NCBI GenBank assembly: GCA_964561105.1
Contig: CAZLOH010000023.1
Coordinates: 1 to 64,000, forward strand
Source: JADLHS01 sp964561105
Lineage (GTDB): Bacteria > Verrucomicrobiota > Verrucomicrobiia > Limisphaerales > JADLHS01
DNA: 64,000 nt
Reading direction: 5' to 3'
Shown here: one piece after another, positions 52,178 through 61,100 of the stretch
Position numbering within the stretch: the first letter of the stretch is position 1
Layout: the number at the start of each line of letters is the position of its first letter
Made by a program: the position numbers and the translations under genes
The notes under the pieces: model-generated
What the model saw: the letters and a program-made list of their open reading frames with translations, nothing else
The model's database searches: none
What the model was told of the DNA's origin: nothing

Positions 52178-53743
52178 CAGGGTTTTCGCAAACGTCTCCG
52201 CCAATGCCACGGCTTTGAGCATGGCTTTGCTCTTGTTCACCGTTTCCTGGAATTCGGCTTCCGGCTCGGAGTCGTTCACCCAGCCGCCGCCGGCTTGCAC
52301 GTAGGCCTGGCCGTCCTTGAGCAGCGCGGTGCGGATGGTGATGCACGTGTCCAGATTGCCGTTGAAACTGAAGTAACCCACGCAACCGGCATACGGCCCG
52401 CGGGTCGTGCCTTCGAGTTCGGAGATGATCTGCATGGCGCGAATCTTCGGCGCGCCGCTCACCGTGCCCGCCGGAAACGTCGCGCGCATCAGGTCGTAGG
52501 GCGTTTTGCCGGCGGACAGTTTCCCCTCCACGCTCGACACGATGTGCATCACGTGGCTGTAACGCTCGATGATCATCAGGTCCTTTACCTGCACGCTGCC
52601 GAAATCGCACACACGCCCGATGTCGTTGCGCGCGAGGTCCACGAGCATGACGTGTTCGGCGCGTTCCTTCGGGTCGGCGAGCAGTTCCTTTTCCAACGCG
52701 GCGTCCTCGTCCGCCGTTTTGCCGCGACGCCGCGTGCCGGCAATGGGCCGGATCTCCACCTTGTTGTCCTCGCAACGCACGTGAATTTCCGGCGACGCAC
52801 CGACGAGCGAAAAGCCATCGAGTTCGAGCAGAAACATGTAGGGCGAGGGATTCACCGAACGCGCGGCGCGGTAAACGTCCACCGGCGAGGCCTTGGTCTC
52901 GACGCTGAAGCGTTGCGAGCCGACGACCTGGATGATGTCGCCGGCGGTGATGAATTTTTTGGAAGCCTGCACATTCGCCAAGAATGTTTCCTTGGCTACG
53001 TTTGAGGCAAATGGGACGGATGGGACTTCAGATGGGACTGATACGGGCGTGTGCTCCAAGGGTTGTTCGAGCAACGAAAGCAGGCGTTCGATTTCCTCAA
53101 CCGCCGTCTCATACGATTCCGTCGGGCTGGCGGCTTCGTCAATGGCGGCGTTGACGAGCACGGTGATGGTCTGCGCGACGCGATCGAACACGAGCAATTG
53201 ATCCGCAACGATGAAATACATCGCGGGCGTGCCCAGTTCGTCGTGCGGCGGGCGCGGGACAACGGGTTCGACGTCGTGGATGAATTCGTAACCGATGAAG
53301 CCCACCGCACCGCCCGTGAAACGGGGCAAGCCGGGCAGCGTGACGGGACAGTATTTCTTCATCACGCGCTCGACGACTTCGAGGCCATCGCGGACGCCCC
53401 TCACCCCGTCCCTCTCCCCATCGGATGGGGAGAGGGTGTCCGAAGGACGGGTGAGGGGTTTTCCTGCGACTTCAAACTTCTCTACGACTCTTCCGCCTTC
53501 GATCACCTCCACCTTGCTGCCGGTCTGCTTGATGACTGCCCGCGGATTGCAACCCACGAACGAGTAGCGCCCGAGATGTTCGCCGCCTTCCACGGATTCA
53601 AAGAGGAAGGATTCGCCCTGGCCGCGGATTTTGCGATAAGCCGAGAGTGGCGTTTCGATGTCGGCGAGGATGCGGCTGGTGACGGGGATCAGGTTGCCCT
53701 GCCCCGCCAGTTTCAGGAATTCATCAAGGGACGGCGAAATCAT
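52175..53743 (-). CDS. trpE: anthranilate synthase component I with in-frame repeat
   Basis: 522 residues. N-terminal domain (RILADIETPLSAYRKI; LGRYSFVGCNPRAV) followed by the chorismate-binding catalytic domain, PEIHVRCEDNKVEIRPIAGT, RRRGKTADEDAALEKEL, SHVMHIVSSVEGKL and FPAGTVSGAPKIRAMQ. The tryptophan-binding Ser motif near the N-terminus (LLES-like FLFESVEGG) is present, so feedback inhibition is likely. Makes anthranilate from chorismate with glutamine amidotransferase TrpG, which is not in the window. Residues about 94-120 (GKPLTRPSDTLSPSDGERDG then VRG) are an extra loop encoded by the 62-bp palindrome at 53397-53458 and absent from ordinary TrpE. Confidence 0.93.
   Translation of the reverse strand: MISPSLDEFLKLAGQGNLIPVTSRILADIETPLSAYRKIRGQGESFLFESVEGGEHLGRYSFVGCNPRAVIKQTGSKVEVIEGGRVVEKFEVAGKPLTRPSDTLSPSDGERDGVRGVRDGLEVVERVMKKYCPVTLPGLPRFTGGAVGFIGYEFIHDVEPVVPRPPHDELGTPAMYFIVADQLLVFDRVAQTITVLVNAAIDEAASPTESYETAVEEIERLLSLLEQPLEHTPVSVPSEVPSVPFASNVAKETFLANVQASKKFITAGDIIQVVGSQRFSVETKASPVDVYRAARSVNPSPYMFLLELDGFSLVGASPEIHVRCEDNKVEIRPIAGTRRRGKTADEDAALEKELLADPKERAEHVMLVDLARNDIGRVCDFGSVQVKDLMIIERYSHVMHIVSSVEGKLSAGKTPYDLMRATFPAGTVSGAPKIRAMQIISELEGTTRGPYAGCVGYFSFNGNLDTCITIRTALLKDGQAYVQAGGGWVNDSEPEAEFQETVNKSKAMLKAVALAETFAKTL
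53397..53458. repeat. family R3 palindrome inside trpE
   Basis: 62 bp, CCCCTCACCCCGTCC ... GGGTGAGGGG. Only one base differs from the copy at 24451-24512. Confidence 0.92.
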
Positions 53744-53786
53744 GCGGGCGACATGTTACGGACGCCGTGCCGCTTCACAAACCGAT

Positions 53787-54401
53787 TTAGTAAACCTCGA
53801 AAACGCCCGGAGCAACCTGTCGTACGGTGGCCGTCCGGGCCAATCTCTCACGGAAAGCTACCTGAGCTTGCGTCTCCACGGGTGTCGAAACGACAAAGAG
53901 CGAATAGCTGGGATGCCGTCGGTAGCCAGGAAACACCCGAAACAGGACCGCGTTCGTGACCAGACCGGGATGGACTTCAATCAGAAACGGCCTGAGCCGG
54001 GCGATGGAGGCCGGCAAAACAAGGTTGGTGGTGTTACCAAAAAGCCGAACGGGTGTTGTCGGCGCATTGGTGGCCGCAAGCATCGCGGCATCAGCGGCCA
54101 GTCGTTCCCATCCGCCTCCTTGTTCGACGCGTTGAAAGACTGCGTTGCGGTGAGTTCGTCGCTCCAACCACGCTGGCGGCCACGATCTCACCACGCTCCA
54201 GAAACCATGCCAGCCGAGATAGCCGAGCAGCAGCGTCAAGATGAAGCCGGAGCGAATCAATGGACGTCGGTTGTCCTCAAGACTTCGATTCGCCACCCTT
54301 TCACCCAAGCGCCGCGAAATTCTCCGGGCGAGCAGGTGGATCAGCCAAACCACCACTCCTATTGTTACCAGTGCGGTGAGGATCAGCTTGATTGAATCCA
54401 T
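53787..54401 (-). CDS. hypothetical two-helix membrane protein
   Basis: 204 residues. TM1 KLILTALVTIGVVVWLIHLLA, a basic loop, TM2 SGFILTLLLGYLGWHGFW, then a 130-residue soluble domain with LRPFLIEVHPGLVTNAVLF and RHPSYSLFVVSTPV. No family is recognised. Confidence 0.75.
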   Translation of the reverse strand: MDSIKLILTALVTIGVVVWLIHLLARRISRRLGERVANRSLEDNRRPLIRSGFILTLLLGYLGWHGFWSVVRSWPPAWLERRTHRNAVFQRVEQGGGWERLAADAAMLAATNAPTTPVRLFGNTTNLVLPASIARLRPFLIEVHPGLVTNAVLFRVFPGYRRHPSYSLFVVSTPVETQAQVAFRERLARTATVRQVAPGVFEVY

Positions 54402-54434
54402 GGCGTTCCAACCGACGACGACCGCGCGTCATTT

Positions 54435-55001
54435 TCACTCAAACGGTGGCTGCGGATCAGGCAATTGTCCACCAAGATCGCGCCGCCGCCGCCGGCTTCG
54501 CCAGATGGAAAGCAGCGTGAAAACGATCACCGCCGTGGCGTAGGCGATGATGCCCATGCCGATGCCGATGGGAATGATCCAGCCACCGCTGAAGATGACC
54601 AGCGCGAGGCCGACGATCGCGGTCAGCAGGGTGTTGCCCGCCAGACAAAACAGGTAGAGGGCAATGCGCGTCTCGGACATCCGTTGCCCGTGCCAATCGC
54701 GATACAGGTCCTCGCCCATCGTGCGCATGAGCCAGGCGGATTGGAAGTTGCGGGCCGCCACCAGCACGCTGGCCGTGCTGACCACGATGGCCGAGAGCGG
54801 CCACGCGGCCAGCGACAACACCAGCACGAGGTTCACCACCGCGCCCCATTTCCAGCCGAGCCATTTCGCGATGGGATTGCCCTCAAGCACCAGATGCGGC
54901 GTGGCCACCCAGGTGCTGAGGAAATCGGCGCCACGCGACAACGCCAGAACCGCGAGCATGATGAGATACTCGCGGCTGGCAAAAGGAACGGAATCGTCCA
55001 T
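54435..55001 (-). CDS. hypothetical multi-helix membrane protein
   Basis: 188 residues with about five hydrophobic stretches (YLIMLAVLALSRGADFLSTW; VVNLVLVLSLAAWPLSAIVV; IALYLFCLAGNTLLTAIVGL; GGWIIPIGIGMGIIAYATAV). A basic loop RSRRRRRD precedes the proline-rich end. The ADFLSTW and EGNPIAKWLG segments recall DUF5658-type proteins, but the match is uncertain. The gene lies next to a second membrane protein (53787) on the same strand. Confidence 0.75.
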   Translation of the reverse strand: MDDSVPFASREYLIMLAVLALSRGADFLSTWVATPHLVLEGNPIAKWLGWKWGAVVNLVLVLSLAAWPLSAIVVSTASVLVAARNFQSAWLMRTMGEDLYRDWHGQRMSETRIALYLFCLAGNTLLTAIVGLALVIFSGGWIIPIGIGMGIIAYATAVIVFTLLSIWRSRRRRRDLGGQLPDPQPPFE

Positions 55002-55204
55002 TGGGAATCCTTAGCCTCAAAGAGGCACAAAAGGCGCATAAAAGCCTCTGGCCGAAAGCGCGGCACTGTAGGCGACAGCCGTTTTGCCAAAGACATGCGT
55101 TTCGAGAATATTTGAAGACATCATGGATTCCGGGCAAGCTGTGGATCGCAACCCGCACTGCGTTCTTTGTGCCCCTTGTGCCTTTTTGTGGCCATGTTCG
55201 CGGC
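55002..55204. other. intergenic stretch
   Basis: No gene. Contains GCACAAAAGGCGC and TGTGCCCCTTGTGCCTTT, inverse-related short repeats. Confidence 0.5.
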
Positions 55205-55594
55205 TCACTTCTTTTTGTACATCTGCTCCGGCGTGAGCAATCGCGGTTCAGTGATCTTGAACATCTTGCCCTTGCCCTCAACGGAGCGGAAGAAACAGGA
55301 TTGGTAACCCTCGTGACAGGCCGGCCCGTTTTGTTCGACTTGAATCAACAGACAGTCGCCGTCGCAATCGAATGCGACGTCTTTCACAGTCTGCGTGTTG
55401 CCGCTCTCTTCGCCCTTCATCCAGAATTTTTGGCGCGAGCGGCTCCAGAAGTGCGTTTTGCCCGTCTCAATGGTTCTCTCCAAGGACGCGCGATTCATCC
55501 ACGCCATCATCAACACGCGCCCGGTCTTCTGCTCCTGCACGATGGCTGGGATCAGTCCGGCCGCATCCAATTTCAATTTGTCGTAAAAACTCAT
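55205..55594 (-). CDS. hisI: phosphoribosyl-AMP cyclohydrolase
   Basis: 129 residues, the monofunctional length. Conserved ILVAIVQ-type start LIPAIVQEQKTGRVLMMAWM, then FWSRSRQKFWMKGEESGN, DVAFDCDGDCLLIQVEQNG (Asp residues and Cys that bind Mg and Zn), and PACHEGYQSCFFR (zinc Cys). Third step of histidine biosynthesis; opens the phosphoribosyl-AMP ring. It is on the same strand downstream of hisF and DUF486. Confidence 0.95.
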   Translation of the reverse strand: MSFYDKLKLDAAGLIPAIVQEQKTGRVLMMAWMNRASLERTIETGKTHFWSRSRQKFWMKGEESGNTQTVKDVAFDCDGDCLLIQVEQNGPACHEGYQSCFFRSVEGKGKMFKITEPRLLTPEQMYKKK

Positions 55595-55673
55595 ACCGGT
55601 TTCAACGCAAAGACGCTAAGACGCAGAGGCGCAAAGAGCGAGGAAATTTGGCGGTGGGCCGGTTCCCACTTCC

Positions 55674-55723
55674 GGTGGGGTGAGCGTCCTCGCGAGCTGG
55701 CTCGTCAGCAGCCTCGCCCCACC
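55674..55723. repeat. palindromic repeat, family R5 copy
   Basis: GGTGGGGTGAG at 55674-55684 and CTCGCCCCACC at 55713-55723, with inner GCGAGCTGGCTCG pairing. Confidence 0.75.
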
Positions 55724-55754
55724 AAATTGGCCCTCTGGTCAGCCTCTCCGCGAT

Positions 55755-56111
55755 TCAATCTTTCGGTAAAAACGTGAAGGCCACCGCCGCGAGGATGCAC
55801 ACGAACGCCGCCAGATGATTCCAACGGATGCGCTCGCCCAGATAAAACATGGCGAAACCGCAGAATACCGTCAGCGTGATCACTTCCTGGAGGATCTTGA
55901 GTTGCGTCGCCGAATAAACCGAGCTGCCCCAGCGATTGGCCGGCACCTGGAAAATGTATTCAAAGAACGCGATGCCCCAACTGGCGAAGAGGACCACGAG
56001 CAATGGTTTGCTCTTGTATTTCAAATGGCCGTACCACGCGAAAGTCATGAAGATGTTCGAGCAGGTCAGCAGCACGATGGGCAGCCAGCGGGATTGGGTG
56101 AGGTCATTCAT
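55755..56111 (-). CDS. DUF486 membrane protein (DMT-like)
   Basis: 118 residues, four helices, starting inside the hisF stop (four-base overlap). FMTFAWYGHLKYKSKPLLVVLFAS, FEYIFQVPANRWG and TQLKILQEVITLTVFCGFA are typical of DUF486, a half-size relative of drug/metabolite transporters. Its place between hisF and hisI is unusual for the his pathway; function unknown. Confidence 0.9.
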   Translation of the reverse strand: MNDLTQSRWLPIVLLTCSNIFMTFAWYGHLKYKSKPLLVVLFASWGIAFFEYIFQVPANRWGSSVYSATQLKILQEVITLTVFCGFAMFYLGERIRWNHLAAFVCILAAVAFTFLPKD

Positions 56112-56878
56112 AGACGAACAGGAATCTTCTGCTCCGCCAAAAACTGCTTCACATCACCCACCGTGTATTCGCCGAAATGGAAAATGCTCGCGGCGAGGAC
56201 GGCATCGGCCTTGCCTGCGAGCAACACCTCGGCCAGGTGCTCGAGTTTGCCGGCGCCACCGCTGGCCACCACGGGCACGCCCACCGATTCGCTGACGTGG
56301 CGCGTGATCACGAGATCGAAGCCGGCCTTGGTACCGTCGGCATCAATTGAGTTCAACACGATTTCGCCCGCGCCGAGGGACACGGCCCGTTTGGCCCAGT
56401 CCACCGCATCGAAGCCGGTGGATTTGCGGCCGCCGTGCGAAAAAACTTCCCATTTGTCCGGCGCGACCCGCTTGGCGTCAATCGAAACGACAATACATTG
56501 GCTGCCGAATTTTTCCGCGCCTTCGCGAATGAGTTCGGGCCGGGCCAGTGCGCTGGAGTTGATGCTGATCTTGTCCGCGCCCGCGCGCAGCATCGTGTAC
56601 ATGTCGTCCACCGATTTAATGCCGCCGCCCACGGTGAGCGGCATGAAGCACTGGTCCGCCGCGCGCTCAATCACCTCCACCATCGTGCCGCGTCCGTGCG
56701 CGGTGGCGGTAATGTCGAAGAAGACCATTTCATCCGCGCCCTGTTCGTTGTAACGCAGCGCCAGCTCCACGGGATCACCGACATTGCGCAGGCCGCCCTG
56801 CTCGGCGACACCGAACTGGACGCCGCGGGTGACCTGTCCGTCGTGAACGTCGAGGCACGGAATGACTCGTTTGGCCAT
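56108..56878 (-). CDS. hisF: imidazole glycerol phosphate synthase cyclase subunit
   Basis: 256 residues from the ATG at 56878 (an adjacent ATG at 56881 is possible). MAKRVIPCLDVHDGQVTRG carries catalytic Asp11; the phosphate-binding loops GADEMVFFDITAT, PLTVGGGIKSVDD and VPVVASGGAGKLEHL and the second catalytic Asp (LNSIDADGTKAGFD) are present. Forms imidazole glycerol phosphate and AICAR with the glutaminase HisH, absent here. Upstream sequence in this frame to 57157 is repeat. Confidence 0.95.
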   Translation of the reverse strand: MAKRVIPCLDVHDGQVTRGVQFGVAEQGGLRNVGDPVELALRYNEQGADEMVFFDITATAHGRGTMVEVIERAADQCFMPLTVGGGIKSVDDMYTMLRAGADKISINSSALARPELIREGAEKFGSQCIVVSIDAKRVAPDKWEVFSHGGRKSTGFDAVDWAKRAVSLGAGEIVLNSIDADGTKAGFDLVITRHVSESVGVPVVASGGAGKLEHLAEVLLAGKADAVLAASIFHFGEYTVGDVKQFLAEQKIPVRL

Positions 56879-57290
56879 CATGGCGGGATATTGAAACGGC
56901 ACGCGGCGGTCGAAGCAACCTATTTGCAGTCGAGGCGGGCGCCGGAGCTGTCTCACTTGAAACTCCCGGCATCGTTCTCGCTGACGCGAGGAAGCGGAGA
57001 GCACTGTCACACACACAAAAGTCCACCTCGTGACCTCGGCGGCTACCAGCGGCAGGATCATGGCGGGTTTCAGTTTCCAAGCTTGGATGCGTGTCTGAAC
57101 AATGCACCGGGATTGGAGCACCAATCTCCAACCCGACGCGCGGCGGTTGGCGGGCAAGCTCGTGCCGGATCGGAGATCGGCGCTCCCGGTTGAGGTTTTG
57201 CGAATCGGGCACGCGCGCCCGATTCACCTGACACCTGGGAGAATCGTGGGGCTTGGAAAGTGAGCAAGGCTCCGGCATAGTTCGCGGCCA
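56879..57290. other. intergenic repeat cluster before metF
   Basis: No gene. A degenerate R2 inverted repeat runs from about 56980 to 57050, and 57107-57195 holds further short palindromes such as ATTGGAGCACCAATCTCCAA and GATCGGAGATCGGCGCTCC. Confidence 0.6.
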
Positions 57291-58175
57291 ATGCAATTGA
57301 TTCGTGACATCTACGCAACGAAACGCGCGGCGGGCCAGCCCGTGATCTCGTTTGAATTTTTCCCGCCCAAGACCGACGAGGGCGACAAGGCGTTGCTGGA
57401 AAAACACATTCCGGCGCTCCTACAGTCGAAGCCGGACTTTTGCTCCGTGACCTACGGTGCGGGTGGGAGCACGCGCGAGAAAACGCTGATGATTGTGGAC
57501 CGCATCCAGCGTGAGCACCACCTGACCGCACTCGCGCACCTCACCTGCGTCAATCACACGCGCGAGCAAGTGGGCGAGTTGTTGCAAAAGATCAAGGCCG
57601 TCGGCTGCCGGAATATTCTGGCCTTGCGCGGCGATCCGCCGGGCGGCGCGGAGTTTCAAGTCACGCCGGGCGGCTTCGAGTATTCGTCGCAGTTGGTGCA
57701 ATTCATTCGCACGCAGGGCGGGCTGGGGATTGGCGTGGCTGGGTTTCCGGAAGGCCACATCGCCTGCAAGCAAGGCAAGCACGCGGACTGGCAGCATTTG
57801 CAGGAGAAGATTGCGGCCGGCGCGGACTTCGTGATCACGCAACTGTTCTTCGACAACGCGGACTACTTCGAGTTCCGCGATCACCTGACCCGGCGCGGGG
57901 TGAACGTGCCCTTGGTGCCGGGCGTGCTCGCCATTTTAAGCGCGACCGCCGTCAAGCGATTCACGCAACTTTGCGGAGCGAAAATTCCTCCGCTCCTGGC
58001 GGCGAAACTGGAGGCGCTGGGCACTGATGACGCCGCCGCCGCGGAGTTCGGCGTCGAATACGCCACACGACAATGCGAGGAACTGCTGAAGGCCGGGGTG
58101 CCGGGATTGCATTTCTACACACTGAACAAAGCCGCCTCGACGGTGCGGGTACTGAAAAATCTCGGACTGGCCTGA
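57291..58175 (+). CDS. metF: methylenetetrahydrofolate reductase
   Basis: 294 residues, the bacterial length. ISFEFFPPKTDEGDKAL (catalytic Glu), SVTYGAGGSTREKTL (Thr-Tyr-Gly FAD contact), LAHLTCVNHTREQ, NILALRGDPPGG (Asp), and EGHIACKQGKHADWQHL. Reduces methylene-THF to methyl-THF for methionine synthesis, using FAD. It is divergent from hisF and convergent with dnaE. Confidence 0.95.
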   Translation: MQLIRDIYATKRAAGQPVISFEFFPPKTDEGDKALLEKHIPALLQSKPDFCSVTYGAGGSTREKTLMIVDRIQREHHLTALAHLTCVNHTREQVGELLQKIKAVGCRNILALRGDPPGGAEFQVTPGGFEYSSQLVQFIRTQGGLGIGVAGFPEGHIACKQGKHADWQHLQEKIAAGADFVITQLFFDNADYFEFRDHLTRRGVNVPLVPGVLAILSATAVKRFTQLCGAKIPPLLAAKLEALGTDDAAAAEFGVEYATRQCEELLKAGVPGLHFYTLNKAASTVRVLKNLGLA

Positions 58176-58199
58176 CCGCAACCCGGCCGCAAAGCCGGC

Positions 58200-61100
58200 T
58201 TACTCATCCCCGTTGGTGGCGTTACCCCGCCGTCCCCAGCGCTGTTGTTTCTCGGGCAAGCTGGAATCCACCTTCACGTAGTAAGTGCCTTCGCCAAAGA
58301 GTTCGTTGGCGGCCCGCTCCAATTCCAGTGAGGGATTAACGGAATACCGCTCGTGAACTTCCACGAAAACCACCTCGCCGCCGGGCTGAACAAAGCACAG
58401 GAACAGCGCACACCGGCCCGGGTGCGCGGCCACCAGGTCCCGGATTTTCTCGATGCTTTCCGGCTTCAAATGGGCCGTGTGCAGCCGTAAATGAACCTGC
58501 TTGGTAAATTTTCGTGGCGCCTCTTCGAGCGGGAAAATGTCCTGCGGGAAAATCTTCGGCTGGTCCTCGCTGATACTCACTTCGCCGATGACCATGAGCG
58601 CCTTGTTCAGTTCGAGCAATGGCCGGAACTTGTCGTAGTTCTCGTTCATCACCAGGATTGAAACCGAGCCTTCGAGGTCTTCCAGCGTCACCATTGAATA
58701 GGGTTTGCCGGATTTTTTTGAGATGCTGTGTTGCGCGGCGGCGACCAATCCGCCGATGCGCGTCAGGCTGCGATTCGGCAAATCGGCGAGCTTGGACGTG
58801 GTGGCAAGAGAATACTTTTCCAGGATGGAGGCGAAGGGCGTGAGCGGGTGGCCGGTGACGTAGAAGCCGAGCAGTTCCTTTTCGTGGGCGAGCAATTCGT
58901 GTTGCGGCCATTCCGGCAGGGAAGAAATCGCCTCGGGCATCACGGCGGTGGCCTCTTCGGCGAGCACGTCAAAGAGCGAGCTTTGACCTTTTTGCCGGTC
59001 GGAAACAATGCTGGCCGCCCGCGCCAGGGTGCGTTCAATCTGGGCGAACAGCGTCGCGCGGTTCTGGCCGAACCCATCGCATGCGCCCGCCTTGATGAGG
59101 GCCTCCAGCGTCTTGCGCGTCACCGCGCGACCATCCACGCGTTCGCACAGATCCGCCAACGAAGTGAATTTCCCGCCTTCGTCGCGGGCCTTGAGCATTA
59201 CTTGGACAGCGGCCTCGCCCACGCCCTTGATCGCCGCCAGACCAAAGCGGATGACCCTGCCTTCCCGGGCCGGCGCGAAAAACAATTGGCTCTCGTTCAC
59301 ATCCGGCGCGAGCACCTCCACCCCCATCGTCCGCGCCTCGGCAACAAACAACGCGAGCTTTGCGGTGTCGCTCATGTCATTGGTCATCATCGCGCAGAGG
59401 AACTCGACCGGAAAATTCGCCTTCAGATACGCGGTCTGATACGCGACGATGGCGTAGGCGGCCGCGTGGGATTTGTTGAAACCGTAGCCGGCAAACTTCT
59501 CCAGCAAATCGAAGATCTGATTCGCCTTCGCCTTCGGGATCCTGTTTTTCTCCAGGCAGCCTTTGACGAAGATGTCGCGATGCTTCTGCATCTCCTCGAC
59601 CTTCTTCTTGCCCATGGCGCGGCGCAGCAAGTCCGCGCCGCCGAGCGTGTAACCGCCAAGGATCTGCGCGGCCTGCATCACCTGTTCCTGGTAGATCAGG
59701 ATGCCGTACGTTTCCCGGGCCACGGGTTCGAGCAGCGGATGTTCATATTCCACCTTCACCTCGCCGTGTCGCCGCTTGATGAATTCCGGAATCAAATCCA
59801 TCGGGCCGGGGCGATACAATGCCACGAGCGCGGTGATGTGCTCCACGCTGGCGATTTGAAACTTCCGGCACAGGTCGCGCATCCCGCCGGATTCCAACTG
59901 GAAAATGCCCAGCGTGTTCGCCTTGTTCAGCAGGTCGTAGGTCTTCGCATCGTCGAGCGGCAAGCGGTCCACATCCACGATGATGCCCTTGGTCTGCTTC
60001 ACCATCTCGCAGGTGTTGCGGATGACGGTGAGCGTCTTCAACCCGAGAAAGTCCATCTTCAACAGGCCGAGTTCACCCACCGGATTCATCGCGTATTGCG
60101 TGACGATCGCGCCGTTGTCGTCAGCCTTGAGCGGCAATAGATTCACCAGTGGCTGATCGCCGATGACCACGCCTGCCGCGTGAACACTCGCGTTGCGCGT
60201 GAGGTCTTCCAGGATCAGCGCGGTGTCAATCAACTCGCGGGTCGTCTCCTCGCTCTCGTAGGCCTGCTTGAGTTCCGGCGATTGCTTGAGCGCCTTCTCC
60301 AGCGTCATCTTGAGATCCGCCGGAATCATCTTTGCCAGCCGGTCACATTCGCCGTAGCTCAAACCCATCACGCGGCCGACATCGCGCACGACTGATTTCG
60401 CGCCCATCGTGCCGAAGGTGATGATCTGCGCGACTGAATCGTTGCCGTATTTCCGGCGCACGTATTCAATCACGTCCGCCCGGCGATCGTCGGCAAAATC
60501 AATGTCAATGTCCGGCGGATTGACGCGCTCGGGGTTCAAAAACCGCTCGAAGAGCAGCCCGTAGCGGATCGGATCCACGTTCGCAATTTCCAGCAGATAA
60601 GTGACCAGCGATCCGGCCGCACTGCCGCGCGCCACACACGCGATGCCTTTGCTGCGGCCGTAACGGATGAAATCACCGACGATGAGGAAGTAGCTGATGA
60701 ACCCGGTTTTCTCGATGACCGCAAGCTCGAGCTGCAGGCGATCAAGGACGGCCTTGATGGCCTCCGCCTCGTTGGGATGCTTGGGATCGAACGTGGGCAA
60801 CCGGCCCGGGTCGTCCACCTTTTCCACGATAAATTCCTTGCCTTCCGCCCGGGCGTGAATGGTGTAGCGCGTGAACAGCCCCTCGGCGAGCCATTGCCGA
60901 AGGAAACCCTCGCGGGTGAAATGTTCCGGCGGATGAAACACCGGATAGTGCAGCGTCTTGAAATCAAACTCCACGTTGCACTGCTCCGCCACTTCCAGCG
61001 TATTGGTCACCGCCTCGGGGATTTCCGCGAAGCGCGCCTTCATTTCTTCCGCCGAACGCAGATAGAACTGCTCCGGCACGTAGCCCGCGCTCATGCGCTT

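Noticed and set aside
58176..58199. Terminator between metF and dnaE
   Set aside because: The GCCGGC hairpin is weak and lacks a T run on either strand.
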